Assembly (NCBI RefSeq): GCF_018135625.1
Contig: NZ_CP073078.1
Span: forward strand, 2,574,501-2,638,500
Direction: 5' to 3'
DNA: 64,000 nt
DNA from: Phenylobacterium montanum
GTDB lineage: Bacteria; Pseudomonadota; Alphaproteobacteria; Caulobacterales; Caulobacteraceae
Shown here: piece by piece, positions 44,214-52,889 of the stretch
Numbering within the stretch: position 1 is the stretch's first letter
Layout: each line of letters opens with the position of its first letter
Made by a program: the position numbers and the translations under genes
Notes under the pieces: model-generated
What the model was told of the DNA's origin: nothing
Databases searched by the model: none
The model's input: the letters and a program-made list of their open reading frames with translations, nothing else

Positions 44214-45344
44214 CTACCGCCCGGCCAACCAGCGCAGGCGCGGCTTCCCGGTCAGGGCGACGGCCAGTTCGGCCTGACCGACGAGGTTCTCCTCAGGAAC
44301 GAAGCCGACGCCTTTTTCATCCGGAACATAGGCGTCGACGGCATTGTCCCAGCCGCAGTTCGATGGTCCGGTCGCCTCGAATGCCATGCCGGGGTCAAAG
44401 CGGCTGTCCAGGGAATTGTCGCGATTGTCGCCGATCGTGAAGTAGCAATGCGGCGGCACCACATAGACGCCGGTGTTTTCCGAAACCTGGTTCTTGCCGT
44501 AGGAATAGGTCCGATAGCTGCGTCCTTCCGAGGTGGTCTCCTGATAGACGTCGACAGGTACGTCAAATCCACCGCCCATGCTCTCTGTACTCGCGCCGAC
44601 CTGCTTTCGATCCATCGGCCGGCCGTTCACGAACACCACGCCCGACCGAATCTGGACCCTGTCGCCCGGCAGACCGATCAGGCGCTTGATGTAATCCACC
44701 TTCGGGTCCCGCGGCAGCTTGAAGACCACGATATCCCCGCGCCGGGGCGCGCGATTGAAGATGCGACCGTGGAACAATGGCGGGCTGAACGGAAATGAAT
44801 GCTTCGAGACGCCATAGGCGGCCTTGGAGACGAAGACGTAGTCGCCCACGGACAGGCTCGGCTCCATGGCGGCCGAAGGAATTGTGTAAGGCTGAAAGCC
44901 GAAAATCCTGAAGGAAAGAAGCGCCGCAAACACCGCAACGGAGCCCGAGACGGCCAGGGCCCACTCCCTGCCGGGCTTCGAGGGACGGGAAGCCGCCGTT
45001 TTCAATGGAGGGTCGCCATATTTGTTGGCGCCGACCTGGCCGCGCTTGAAGACGACCGACCAGGAGAAGATCCCACCGACGATTGGGACGGCGAAGAGCA
45101 GTATGAACCATCCGGATAGCCCAACGTCATGCAGTCGCCTGATGGAAAATATGAAGCCAGGCGCGGCCAGGACCATGACGGTGACCACGACTGTTGGCAG
45201 GAGGGGTAGCCCGGCCGCCAAGGCGACCAGCAAGGCGGCAGCAAAACAGACGAAGCTGACTAAGACAAACCATCCGTTCGCAGCGCGCGAACAGCGCCCG
45301 CGCAGCGACAGCAGGCGCCGTAAGCCCCCTTGCTCCTCAGCCAT
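44214..45344 (-). CDS. DUF805-signal peptidase I (S26A) fusion lacking the catalytic serine
   Basis: 376 aa. The N-terminal ~110 residues are a DUF805-like membrane domain (SIRRLHDVGLSGWFILLF, then GANKYGDPP). Residues ~128-376 are a LepB-like signal peptidase: FQPYTIPSAAMEPSLSVGDYVFVSK is box B, GDIVVFKLP box C, and DYIKRLIGLPGDRV box D with the general-base Lys at K220; YFTIGDNRDNSLDSR is box E. The nucleophile in E. coli LepB is the Ser before Met in SGSM; here that residue is Ala159 (S157-A-A-M160). The upstream Ser equivalent to the oxyanion residue is kept. It may therefore be inactive, use another residue, or have a regulatory role. Confidence 0.87.
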   Translation of the reverse strand: MAEEQGGLRRLLSLRGRCSRAANGWFVLVSFVCFAAALLVALAAGLPLLPTVVVTVMVLAAPGFIFSIRRLHDVGLSGWFILLFAVPIVGGIFSWSVVFKRGQVGANKYGDPPLKTAASRPSKPGREWALAVSGSVAVFAALLSFRIFGFQPYTIPSAAMEPSLSVGDYVFVSKAAYGVSKHSFPFSPPLFHGRIFNRAPRRGDIVVFKLPRDPKVDYIKRLIGLPGDRVQIRSGVVFVNGRPMDRKQVGASTESMGGGFDVPVDVYQETTSEGRSYRTYSYGKNQVSENTGVYVVPPHCYFTIGDNRDNSLDSRFDPGMAFEATGPSNCGWDNAVDAYVPDEKGVGFVPEENLVGQAELAVALTGKPRLRWLAGR

Positions 45345-45575
45345 TCCCCCTCCACCTGAATCAAGCGTGACTGTATATCATAGCTTGCATCGGCGGGCGA
45401 ATAGCTCGGCGCGCGCGAAAGCTGGCCGCGTGAATCGGCGATCGCGTCGCCGCGACTGTCATCAGCCTGACCCATTGCGCTGGCATGATCCGATGGCGGA
45501 ATGTGCGGCGGGAATCGCCTTGCCCGGACCGCGCGCCCCGGGCCGTGAGCGCCCAGCCTGACGAAGGACCGTTTG

Positions 45576-45803
45576 ATGAGCATTGTCTATGATATCGAAG
45601 TCGAAGTTTCCGGCCGGGAACACAAGGGCAAGACGACCCTGGTGGCCTATCTGACCAAGGTCCTGACCGAGGCCGGCGCCGAGCTGATCGTGCAGCGCGC
45701 CGACCCCCAGATCGACGAAAAGCTGGCCCTGGACGTCGTCGCCCTGCGCGAAAAGCTGGCCGGCAAGAAGATCTTCCTGCGCGAAACCGAAAGCATCTTC
45801 TGA
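45576..45803 (+). CDS. Mini P-loop-like small hypothetical protein
   Basis: 75 aa from ATG 45576, with AAGGA 7 nt upstream. It begins with a strand (SIVYDIEVEVSG) followed by GREHKGKT, an exact GxxxxGK[T] Walker A pattern, a helix (TLVAYLTKVLTEAGAELIV), and a polar helix ending KKIFLRETESIF. There is no room for Walker B or the rest of an NTPase fold, so it resembles an isolated P-loop unit. It is not recognised as any named family. Nothing adjacent explains its function. Convergent with the permease gene. Confidence 0.68.
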   Translation: MSIVYDIEVEVSGREHKGKTTLVAYLTKVLTEAGAELIVQRADPQIDEKLALDVVALREKLAGKKIFLRETESIF

Positions 45804-45812
45804 GGCCGAGAA

Positions 45813-45837
45813 CCCCTTCTTCCGTGTGGGGAAGGGG
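45813..45837. repeat. Stem-loop downstream of the mini P-loop gene
   Basis: CCCCTTC (45813-45819) pairs with GAAGGGG (45831-45837) around an 11-nt loop. There is no T-run, so it is not a canonical terminator. A second imperfect GC-rich inverted repeat follows before the permease stop. It may be a remnant of a dispersed palindromic repeat. Confidence 0.4.
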
Positions 45838-45925
45838 ATGGGCTTGGGGTTGGAGCCTCGTGACGGGCGCCTGCCCCCCCGACGAGGAGGCGGGCGTCCC
45901 TGCGCGACAAAAGCCGGCAGAGACC

Positions 45926-47329
45926 TCAGCCGGCCTCGGCCTCCCGGGCCTTGGGCGCCGGCTGGCCGCGGCCCATCCGGAAGGCGGCGAAGAGCGCCAG
46001 CACCACGGCGACGCAGGCCAGGCCCGACAGCACCTCCGGCCGCCGGTCGGGTAGCAGCAGCATGGCCCCCATCACGCCGACGATCGCCGCTATGGCAGCA
46101 TAGCTCAGCCAGGGGAACAGCCACATCTTCACCGTCAGCCGCTCGGGCGCGACCTTCTCAAGGCGGCGGCGCAGGCGGATCTGCGCCAGGGCGGTGATCG
46201 CATAGATGCTCAGCATCACCGCGCCCGAGGCGTTGACCAGGAAGGCGAAGGCTCTGTCCGGCGAGACAATCTGCAGAGTGATGGCCAGCCCCCCGGAGAT
46301 GCTGGAGAACAGGATCGCGCGCGAGGGCACCTTGCGGCTGTCCAGGCGAACCAGGGCGCGCGGGGCATCGCCCTTGGCGGCCAGTGTGAACAGCACCCGC
46401 GAGGTGACATAGATCGCCGAGTTCAGGCACGACAGCACCGCTGTCAGCACCACCAGATTCATCGCCTTGGCCACCACGCCGAGGTGCATGGCGTTCAGGG
46501 CGGCGGCGAAGGGCGAACTGCCGGAATGGATCTGGTCCCACGGCACGATCATCACGATCAGGGTGATCGAGGCGACGTAGAACAAAAGGATGCGGGTGAT
46601 CACCGAACCGGTCAGCCGGGCGATGGCCTTGGCCGGTTCCGGGCTCTCGGCGGCGGCGATGGTGGCGATCTCGGCCCCGCACAGGGCGAAGATCACGCTG
46701 ACCACCCCGCTGATCGCCGCGGTCGGGCCGAACGGCGAAAAGCCGCGATGGCTGGTCAGGTTCGCCGCCTGGGCCACGGGGCTGTGGCTCAGCACGAAGC
46801 CGAGGCCGACCACAATGAAGCCGATGATCGCCGCTACCTTGATCGAGGCGAACCAGAACTCGAACTCGCCATAGGAGCGGGTCGACATCAGGTTGACCCC
46901 GGTGAGCGCGGCCAGGAGGCCGCAGCTGATCTGCCAAGGCTCGAGGCCCGGCAGCCAGTTGTCGTGGATCAGCTTGGCGCCGGCGATGGCCTCGATGGCC
47001 GCCGTGATCGCCCAGAAGTACCAGTACAGCCATCCGTTGGCGAAGCCGGCCCAGTTGCCCAGCCCCTCGCGGGCGTATTCGGTGAAGGCGCCGATCTTGG
47101 GATAGGCTACCGCCATCTCGCTCAGCATGCGCATGACCAGCAGCACCACCAGCCCGGCCAGGCCGTAGGAGACGATCACCGCCGGCCCGACGGTCGAGAT
47201 CGAGGCGCTGGAGCCTACGAACAGGCCGGCGCCGATGATGCCGCCGATGGTGATCATGGTGACGTGGCGCGAAGCCAGGGTCTTGCCGAGTTCCGGCGCG
47301 GCCTCATGGCTCGCCTGGTTTACGCTCAC
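45926..47329 (-). CDS. Amino acid permease, APC superfamily
   Basis: 467 aa with about 12 transmembrane segments. The APC signature near the N-terminus (RHVTMITIGGIIGAGLFVGSSASISTVGPAVIVSYGLAGLVVLLVMRMLSEM) is that of the GabP/LysP/AnsP type (TC 2.A.3.1) amino-acid symporters. Conserved CGAEIATIAAAESPEPAKAI follows. The substrate may be GABA, proline or a basic amino acid. Neighbouring LysR-HglS-dehydrogenase genes make a lysine-related substrate attractive, but this is inference. Confidence 0.93.
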   Translation of the reverse strand: MSVNQASHEAAPELGKTLASRHVTMITIGGIIGAGLFVGSSASISTVGPAVIVSYGLAGLVVLLVMRMLSEMAVAYPKIGAFTEYAREGLGNWAGFANGWLYWYFWAITAAIEAIAGAKLIHDNWLPGLEPWQISCGLLAALTGVNLMSTRSYGEFEFWFASIKVAAIIGFIVVGLGFVLSHSPVAQAANLTSHRGFSPFGPTAAISGVVSVIFALCGAEIATIAAAESPEPAKAIARLTGSVITRILLFYVASITLIVMIVPWDQIHSGSSPFAAALNAMHLGVVAKAMNLVVLTAVLSCLNSAIYVTSRVLFTLAAKGDAPRALVRLDSRKVPSRAILFSSISGGLAITLQIVSPDRAFAFLVNASGAVMLSIYAITALAQIRLRRRLEKVAPERLTVKMWLFPWLSYAAIAAIVGVMGAMLLLPDRRPEVLSGLACVAVVLALFAAFRMGRGQPAPKAREAEAG

Positions 47330-47389
47330 GCTTTCAGCCCTCCCGGCTCGTTTGTCCGCGCTATCGACGAATATGGGGCGATGCTCAAG

Positions 47390-48310
47390 CTATTTCACGG
47401 CGGCTTCGGCAAGGCCATGCCCTTCGCGCGCGAGTTCGCGCTTGAGCCAGGCGCGGAAGGCGGCGAGCGGATAGTGGGCGCCGCGCGCCGCGGGCGTGGC
47501 CAGATAGTAGGCCTGCTCGCTCCTCAGCCGCTGGTCCAGCACGAGTCGCGCGCGGCCGTCCGCCAAAGCTCCGGCCACGGCGAAGATCGGCAGCACCGCA
47601 GCGCCCAGGCCGGCGAACACCGCCTCGGCCGCCATGGCGAAGGTGTCGACATGCAGCCGGGCCGGCGTCGCGGGCTCGGCCAGGCCGAACGCCTCGAACC
47701 ACTCGCGCCAGGCGAAGGGGCGGGAGGTGATCTGGATCCGGGGCGCTGTGGCCACGTCTTCGGCTGAGGCCATGCGCTCGGCCAGGGCGGGCGCCGCCAC
47801 CGCCGCCCGGTCCTCGTGCGCCAGAAGCTCGGTGGCCCCGCCCGGCCAGTCCGGCCCGCCGAAATGGATCGCCGCGTCCAGGGGATCGAAGGTGAAGTCG
47901 AACGGCTCCAGCCGCGTGGCGAGGCGGACGCGGATTTCGGGATAGGCCGCCTGAAAGCCGCCCAGGCGTGGCACCAGCCAGGCGGCGGCGAAGGTCGGCG
48001 GCACGCCCAGGTTCAAGACCCCGCCTCGCCCGCGCGCAGCGCGCAGGGCCTCGGTCGCCGCCTCCAGGCCCGAGAGGCTGGCCCGCACCTCCTCCAGATA
48101 GCTCAGGCCGGCCTCGGTCAGCGCCAGGCGCTTGCGCACCCGCACGAACAGGGCGACGCCCAGGGCCGCCTCCAGGCTGAGGATCTGGCGGCTGACCGCG
48201 CTCTGGGTCAGGCTGAGTTCGCCCGCCGCCCGCGACACCGTTCCGAGCCGCGCCGTGGCCTCGAAGGCCTCCAGTTGGCTGAGGTTCGGCAGGATGCGCG
48301 GCATGTTCAT
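47390..48310 (-). CDS. LysR-type transcriptional regulator (GcvA-like)
   Basis: 306 aa. The N-terminal winged helix (LPNLSQLEAFEATARLGTVSRAAGELSLTQSAVSRQILSLEAALGVALFVRVRKRLALTEAG) is a textbook LysR DNA-binding domain of the GcvA type. The effector domain follows and ends PLAAFRAWLKRELAREG. It is divergent from the HglS-like/dehydrogenase operon, starting about 90 nt away, so it is the likely regulator of that operon and possibly of the permease gene downstream on its own strand (60 nt). Confidence 0.94.
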   Translation of the reverse strand: MNMPRILPNLSQLEAFEATARLGTVSRAAGELSLTQSAVSRQILSLEAALGVALFVRVRKRLALTEAGLSYLEEVRASLSGLEAATEALRAARGRGGVLNLGVPPTFAAAWLVPRLGGFQAAYPEIRVRLATRLEPFDFTFDPLDAAIHFGGPDWPGGATELLAHEDRAAVAAPALAERMASAEDVATAPRIQITSRPFAWREWFEAFGLAEPATPARLHVDTFAMAAEAVFAGLGAAVLPIFAVAGALADGRARLVLDQRLRSEQAYYLATPAARGAHYPLAAFRAWLKRELAREGHGLAEAAVK

Positions 48311-48323
48311 TCCATATCAGAAT
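48309..48323 (-). promoter_or_regulatory. Possible LysR binding site at the lysR start
   Basis: ATTC-N7-GAAT with a T-N11-A core spans the lysR initiation codon and the divergent region to the HglS-like operon. The dyad is short and would be consistent with autoregulation, but no experimental equivalent is known to me. Confidence 0.3.
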
Positions 48324-48403
48324 GATTTGATGCCGGAATAGCGATTTCGCACCGCGAGATCCGCCATCATAGAGCCATGGCTGGTCTCCAGAGGCGCAAG
48401 AAC

Positions 48404-49423
48404 ATGATCAAACCGTCTAAAACCGTTCTGGTTCGCCTGTTGTCGGCGGTCGTTACCGAGCGCAGTCCGGCCGAGCTGTTCGCCATGACCGCCATCCGCC
48501 CGGAGATCGCCGAAGCCGTGGGCGAAGACGCCCCCCGCGCCATAGTCGCCCAGGCCATGAACCTCGCCCTGCTGGACGATCTCCTGGGCCGCGTCCCCAC
48601 GGCCCGCGCCTATGTCGAGGACCTGGTCGCCGAGGGTCGCCAACTGGTGTTCGACCACGGCGCCCTGCGCACCGTGGACCTGGCCGGCATGGGCGCCCTG
48701 CCCGCCGGCCGGGCGGCGATCGCCCGGGTGCTGGAGCCCCTCGGCTATGACATGACCGCCGTCTATCCCCTGGACCGGCTGGGCATGACCGGCCGCTCCT
48801 ACACCCATATCGATTTCCCCGAGGACCTGCCGCAGTTCTTCGTCTCCGAACTGCACCCCAAGCGCTTCTCGCCCGCCTTCCAGGCCGCGGTCGCCCGCGT
48901 CACCGCCACCTCCAAGGACCCGCTATCGGCCGAGGACCTGCGCCGCCTGGCTGAGCTCAGCGCCCGCGGCGCCCTGCCCGTGGCGGAGGCTGCGGCCCTG
49001 CTGCCCAAGCTCCTCGCCTGCTTCTCGCGCCGGCATTCGACCCCATGCCTGGCCGACTACGAGACCCTGCGCGCCGAGTCGGCCGAGATGGCCTGGATCG
49101 CCACCGAAGGGAACGCCTTCAACCACGCGACCGACCGCGTGGAAAACCTGGACGAGGTCGTCGAGCGCCAGCGGACGCTGAAAAGGCCGCTGAAGGACAA
49201 GATCGAGGTGTCGCGATCGGGCCGGGTGAAGCAGACTGCGTTCAAGGCCGATGTGGTCGAACGCGACTTCCTGGATGCGGAGGGCCGATTGCTGCACAGG
49301 GATTGCCCAGGCTCGTTCTTCGAATTCATCGAACGCGATGTCGCGCCCGACGCCGGCCGCCTCGACCTCGGCTTCGACAGCGGCAACGCCCAGGGCATCT
49401 TCAAGATGACCGCGGCGGCTTGA
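48404..49423 (+). CDS. DUF1338 protein: 2-oxoadipate dioxygenase/decarboxylase (HglS-like)
   Basis: 339 aa from ATG 48404, with GAGG 9 nt upstream; an earlier ATG at 48377 adds nine basic residues. It has the DUF1338 metal site: H85 in VFDHGALRT with R89 four residues on, H241 in NAFNHATDRV, and Glu307 in PGSFFEF. The C-terminal GFDSGNAQGIFKMT is also conserved. In Pseudomonas putida HglS (PP_5260) converts 2-oxoadipate to D-2-hydroxyglutarate in D-lysine breakdown. The next gene, 5 nt away, encodes a D-2-hydroxyglutarate dehydrogenase-like protein, matching the next step. It is shorter than the Pseudomonas protein (about 460 aa), so a related substrate cannot be excluded. Confidence 0.85.
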   Translation: MIKPSKTVLVRLLSAVVTERSPAELFAMTAIRPEIAEAVGEDAPRAIVAQAMNLALLDDLLGRVPTARAYVEDLVAEGRQLVFDHGALRTVDLAGMGALPAGRAAIARVLEPLGYDMTAVYPLDRLGMTGRSYTHIDFPEDLPQFFVSELHPKRFSPAFQAAVARVTATSKDPLSAEDLRRLAELSARGALPVAEAAALLPKLLACFSRRHSTPCLADYETLRAESAEMAWIATEGNAFNHATDRVENLDEVVERQRTLKRPLKDKIEVSRSGRVKQTAFKADVVERDFLDAEGRLLHRDCPGSFFEFIERDVAPDAGRLDLGFDSGNAQGIFKMTAAA

Positions 49424-49428
49424 GCCCA

Positions 49429-50850
49429 ATGACCGCGCGCCCGTCCCTCGAGAAAGACCTCGCCGCCCTGGTGGGCGAGGCGGGCGTCGTAGCCCGGGAC
49501 GACTTCGCCCGCTTCGAGCAGGGCATCCGCTATGGCGGCGCCGGGCGGGCCGCCGCGGTCGTGCGGCCGGCGAGCGTCGAGCAGGTCCGCGCCGTGGTCC
49601 GCTACGCCTACGCGGCGGGCGTGCGCCTTGTGCCCCAGGGCGCCAATACCGGCCTGGTGGCCGCCAGCACCCCGGACGAGAGCGGCGAACAGATCGTCCT
49701 CAGCCTGGAACGCCTGGCCGGGTCCCCGGTCCTGGATCCCGCCGCCCGCACCGCCGTCGTGGGAGCAGGAACCCGGCTCAGCGCCCTGAACGCCGCCGCC
49801 GAGCCGCACGGCCTATCGTTTCCCATCGACCTCGGCGCCGACCCCACGATCGGCGGCATGATCGCCACCAACACCGGCGGGGCCCGGCTGATCCGCTATG
49901 GCGACGTGCGCCACAACCTGCTGGGCCTCGAAGCGGTGATCGCCGACGAGGAGGCCAGCGTGGTCGGCGACCTGCGCGGGCTGCGGAAAAACAATTCCGG
50001 CCTGGACCTGAAGTCTCTGCTCGCCGGCTCTGGCGGCGCGCTGGCGATCGTCACGCGCGCCTGCCTGAACCTGCACCCCCTGCCGCGGCAGACCGCCACC
50101 GCTCTGGCTATCCCGGTGTCCCACGCTGTCCTGCCGGAGCTCGTCCGGCGACTGGAGGAACAGGCGGGAGAATTTCTTACCGCCGCGGAGGGCATGTCCA
50201 AGAACGCCCTGACCGCGGCCCTGCGCCATGCGCCCCAGCTGCGCAATCCCTTCGGCGGCGGCGGGCCGCCGGACTACGCCCTGCTCGTGGAGCTGTGCTC
50301 GACCGCCGGGCCGGACAGCGGCGTCGATGTCGAGCAGATCCTGATGGGCGTGCTCGGCGAATGCATGGAGGGCCCCGACGCCTTGCTGAGCGACGCCCTG
50401 GTCGGCCGCGGCGGAGAGCTGTGGGCGATCCGCCACGCCCTCCCCGCCGGCGTCGCAGCCGAGGGCCAGGTCATCGCCTTCGACCTCGCCTTTCCCCGCA
50501 CCGCCCTGCCCGCCTTCCGCGCCGAGATGACCGCCGAGCTGGCGCGAGCCTGGCCGTTCCTCAAGCTTTGTGATTTCGGCCATCTGGGCGATGGCGGCGA
50601 CCACTTCAACCTGGTCTGGCCCAAGGACGCGCCGCATCCTTACGACCCCGCCGTGGTCTTGCAGGTGCGCGACCTCGTCTACGACCGCGCCGTCCACGGC
50701 CACGGCGGCAGTTTCAGCGCCGAGCATGGCCTGGGCCCATACAATATCGATTACTACCGACGCTACGCGGCCCCGGCCGACCAGGCGGCGGCTGCGGGCC
50801 TGAAACGCCTCTTCGATCCCAAGGGGCTCCTGGGGCGCGTCGCGTTCTGA
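49429..50850 (+). CDS. FAD-binding oxidoreductase, D-2-hydroxyglutarate dehydrogenase-like
   Basis: 473 aa from ATG 49429, just after the HglS-like stop. It is a vanillyl-alcohol-oxidase fold flavoprotein: the FAD-binding half has AAAVVRPASVEQVRAVVRYAYAAGVRLVPQGANTGLV and the PIDLGADPTIGGMIATNTGG loop; the C-terminal half has FAD-oxidase_C features ending in GGSFSAEHGLGPYNIDYYRRY, whose His is a substrate/metal ligand in D-2-HGDH. It should oxidise D-2-hydroxyglutarate to 2-oxoglutarate. Gene order with HglS strongly supports this, though D-lactate or glycolate-type substrates are used by relatives. Confidence 0.88.
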   Translation: MTARPSLEKDLAALVGEAGVVARDDFARFEQGIRYGGAGRAAAVVRPASVEQVRAVVRYAYAAGVRLVPQGANTGLVAASTPDESGEQIVLSLERLAGSPVLDPAARTAVVGAGTRLSALNAAAEPHGLSFPIDLGADPTIGGMIATNTGGARLIRYGDVRHNLLGLEAVIADEEASVVGDLRGLRKNNSGLDLKSLLAGSGGALAIVTRACLNLHPLPRQTATALAIPVSHAVLPELVRRLEEQAGEFLTAAEGMSKNALTAALRHAPQLRNPFGGGGPPDYALLVELCSTAGPDSGVDVEQILMGVLGECMEGPDALLSDALVGRGGELWAIRHALPAGVAAEGQVIAFDLAFPRTALPAFRAEMTAELARAWPFLKLCDFGHLGDGGDHFNLVWPKDAPHPYDPAVVLQVRDLVYDRAVHGHGGSFSAEHGLGPYNIDYYRRYAAPADQAAAAGLKRLFDPKGLLGRVAF

Positions 50851-51149
50851 GCGATTAAGAGGTGGGGTGAGCCCCGCGGGCGCGGCCGCCGGTATATGGG
50901 AGGGGGACTGTGGGGCGGCGCCACGGGGCTCGATCCGTACTATGCGCCCTCAGATGTCGTCGGGCGATTTCAAACCCGAAAACTTTCTGCGGCATAGTGT
51001 CCGCAAGCATAGCCCAGGTCGTCAAGATGCCTCCCGGCAGGGTCAAGGATCGCAAAGGCGGTTCGAGTGGCGGGCGCGGCCGAAGAGGGCGACTGATCGC
51101 CGGCGCGGCTTAACCAAGGCCTTACCGCGATAAGGCTAGGCTGCCGTTC
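50851..51149. other. Intergenic region with no clear gene
   Basis: 299 nt between the dehydrogenase and the sterol-desaturase homologue. Several short open frames occur on both strands, but their products are Arg/Ser/Pro-rich and without ribosome-binding sites. I see no convincing gene, terminator or RNA; it presumably carries the downstream promoter. Confidence 0.5.
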
Positions 51150-52199
51150 ATGGCCGGTCCCGCCTCCCTGCCCCCGATCCTCACCCAGCTTGCCGCGGCG
51201 CTCGCGGCCAAGCTCAAGGTCGAGCTCGGTCTCTTGCTGGGCGTGCTGTTCAAGCCGGGCTCGTCGTTTTCGGTCTATTCCCTGGCTGCGGCCTTCCTGA
51301 TCGCCACCGCCGCCATGATGCTGCAGCGTCGCGCGCGCGGACGGCGCTGGAACCTGAAGCTGATCCCCCGAGCCATGTTCCCGCGCCGCATCCTGCGCAG
51401 CGCCTCGACCAGGTCGGACCTGGGCTTCTTCATGCTGAACCTGTTCGCTCTGGGCGGGCTGATCGGCTGGGGCCTGCTGTCCTATTCGACTGTGGCGCAC
51501 TGGACGGCGGGAGAGCTGACCGGCCTTTTCGGCCAAAGGTCGCCGGTCCCGCTGAACCCCTGGCTGGTGCGGGGCCTGCTGACCCTGGCCCTGTTCCTAG
51601 CCTATGAGTTCGCCTACTGGCTGGACCACTGGCTGGCCCACACCGTGCCGGTCCTGTGGGAATTTCACCGTGTCCATCACACAGCCGAGACCCTGACGCC
51701 GCTCACCGTATTTCGCGTTCATCCGGTGGACACGCTGAAGTTCTTCAACATCCTGGCCATCGTCACGGGCCTGGTGGGCGGGGCCGGCGGCTATCTGGCC
51801 GGACGGCTGACGGACGACATCAATCTCGACGGCTCGAACCTGATCCTTCTGGGCTTCATCTTCGTCACCGTGCATCTGCAGCACTCGCACGTCTGGATCG
51901 CCTTCACCGGCCGCTGGGGCCGGGTGTTCGCCAGCCCGGCGCACCACCAGATCCACCACTCGGCCGACCCGGCGCATTTCGGCAAGAACCTCGGCAGCTG
52001 CCTGGCCGTCTACGACTGGCTGTTTGGCACCCTGCGCATCCCCGCCAAGGCGCGCGAACCGATCGTGTATGGGGTCGAGGCCGGCGAGGAGGCGCCGCAC
52101 ACCATCACCGGCGGCCTGATCACCCCCTTCGTCCGGGCCCTAGAGAGCCTCGCGCCCAAGCCCGCCAAGGCGCCGCCAGCGATCCTTCCCGCCGAATAG
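51150..52199 (+). CDS. Sterol desaturase / fatty-acid hydroxylase superfamily protein
   Basis: 349 aa with several membrane segments. It contains the di-iron histidine boxes of the superfamily: YWLDHWLAH (HxxxH), EFHRVHHTAE (HxxHH), and SPAHHQIHHSADPAHFG (HxxHH). Enzymes of this type hydroxylate or desaturate lipids, sterols, carotenoids or hopanoids. An N-terminal extension of about 100 residues precedes the catalytic region. The substrate is unknown; no carotenoid or hopanoid genes lie nearby. It is separate from the ECF operon that follows. Confidence 0.9.
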   Translation: MAGPASLPPILTQLAAALAAKLKVELGLLLGVLFKPGSSFSVYSLAAAFLIATAAMMLQRRARGRRWNLKLIPRAMFPRRILRSASTRSDLGFFMLNLFALGGLIGWGLLSYSTVAHWTAGELTGLFGQRSPVPLNPWLVRGLLTLALFLAYEFAYWLDHWLAHTVPVLWEFHRVHHTAETLTPLTVFRVHPVDTLKFFNILAIVTGLVGGAGGYLAGRLTDDINLDGSNLILLGFIFVTVHLQHSHVWIAFTGRWGRVFASPAHHQIHHSADPAHFGKNLGSCLAVYDWLFGTLRIPAKAREPIVYGVEAGEEAPHTITGGLITPFVRALESLAPKPAKAPPAILPAE

Positions 52200-52272
52200 C
52201 GCCGCCCGCTCGCGGATAGTTGAACCTGAACGGCGCAAGACGGAATAAAACCAAGCAGCACCGGAGCGTTGG

Positions 52273-52878
52273 ATGCTGCAGAGGCAGAACACCGTGAAAA
52301 GCCGGCCGAGAACGGCGGCGACATCGCCTGGACCGGCCGAGGAGGCCCGGCTGATCAGCCGGATCGCCGACGGGGACGGACGCGCCTTCGACGAGCTCTA
52401 CCGGATCTATCGCCCCCGGCTGACGCGGTTCCTGATCAACATGACGCGCCGCCGGCAGATGACGGAGGAGGTGCTGAACGACACCATGATGGTGGTCTGG
52501 AACCGGCCGCACAGCTTCGACGGGACCAGCAAGGTCTCGACCTGGGTGTTCGCCATCGCCTACCGCAAGGCCCTGAAGGCCCTGCATCGGAACCAGGACC
52601 CCCTCGAGGACAAGCATGCTGAGACCCGCCCCAGCCTCGAGGCCGGACCCGAGCAGCAGGTCGGCGACCAGCAGGTGCGCAAGGTGCTGTGGGACGCCAT
52701 CAGCGAGCTTTCCGCCGACCACCGGGCGGTGGTGGACCTGACCTATTTTCACGAGAACGGATACCGAGAGATCGCCGAAATCATGAACTGCCCCGTCGAC
52801 ACCATAAAGACGCGGATGTTCCACGCGCGCCGGCACCTCAAGCGCAAGCTGGCCGGCCAGCTGGTCGACTGGCTGTGA
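52273..52878 (+). CDS. ECF-type RNA polymerase sigma factor
   Basis: 201 aa. Region 2 (GDGRAFDELYRIYRPRLTRFLINMTRRRQMTEEVLNDTMMVVW... KVSTWVFAIAYRKAL) and region 4 (ISELSADHRAVVDLTYFHENGYREIAEIMNCPVDTIKTRMFHARRHLKRKL) are typical of extracytoplasmic-function sigma factors. The first ~25 residues are a variable extension. It is followed at 11 nt by an anti-sigma factor gene, then a subtilase and a TorF-like porin, all overlapping or nearly so. Its targets probably include this operon. The first start codon is an ATG within the frame; an internal one is also possible. Confidence 0.95.
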   Translation: MLQRQNTVKSRPRTAATSPGPAEEARLISRIADGDGRAFDELYRIYRPRLTRFLINMTRRRQMTEEVLNDTMMVVWNRPHSFDGTSKVSTWVFAIAYRKALKALHRNQDPLEDKHAETRPSLEAGPEQQVGDQQVRKVLWDAISELSADHRAVVDLTYFHENGYREIAEIMNCPVDTIKTRMFHARRHLKRKLAGQLVDWL

Positions 52879-52889
52879 GAGCCTGGCCC

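Noticed and set aside
45813-45837. Stem-loop as a terminator for the mini P-loop gene
   Set aside because: No T-run follows, so it was listed only as a stem-loop.
50855-51133. Short open frames in the 299-nt gap before the sterol-desaturase homologue
   Set aside because: No ribosome-binding site, Arg/Ser/Pro-rich products and frames on both strands; not supported as genes.
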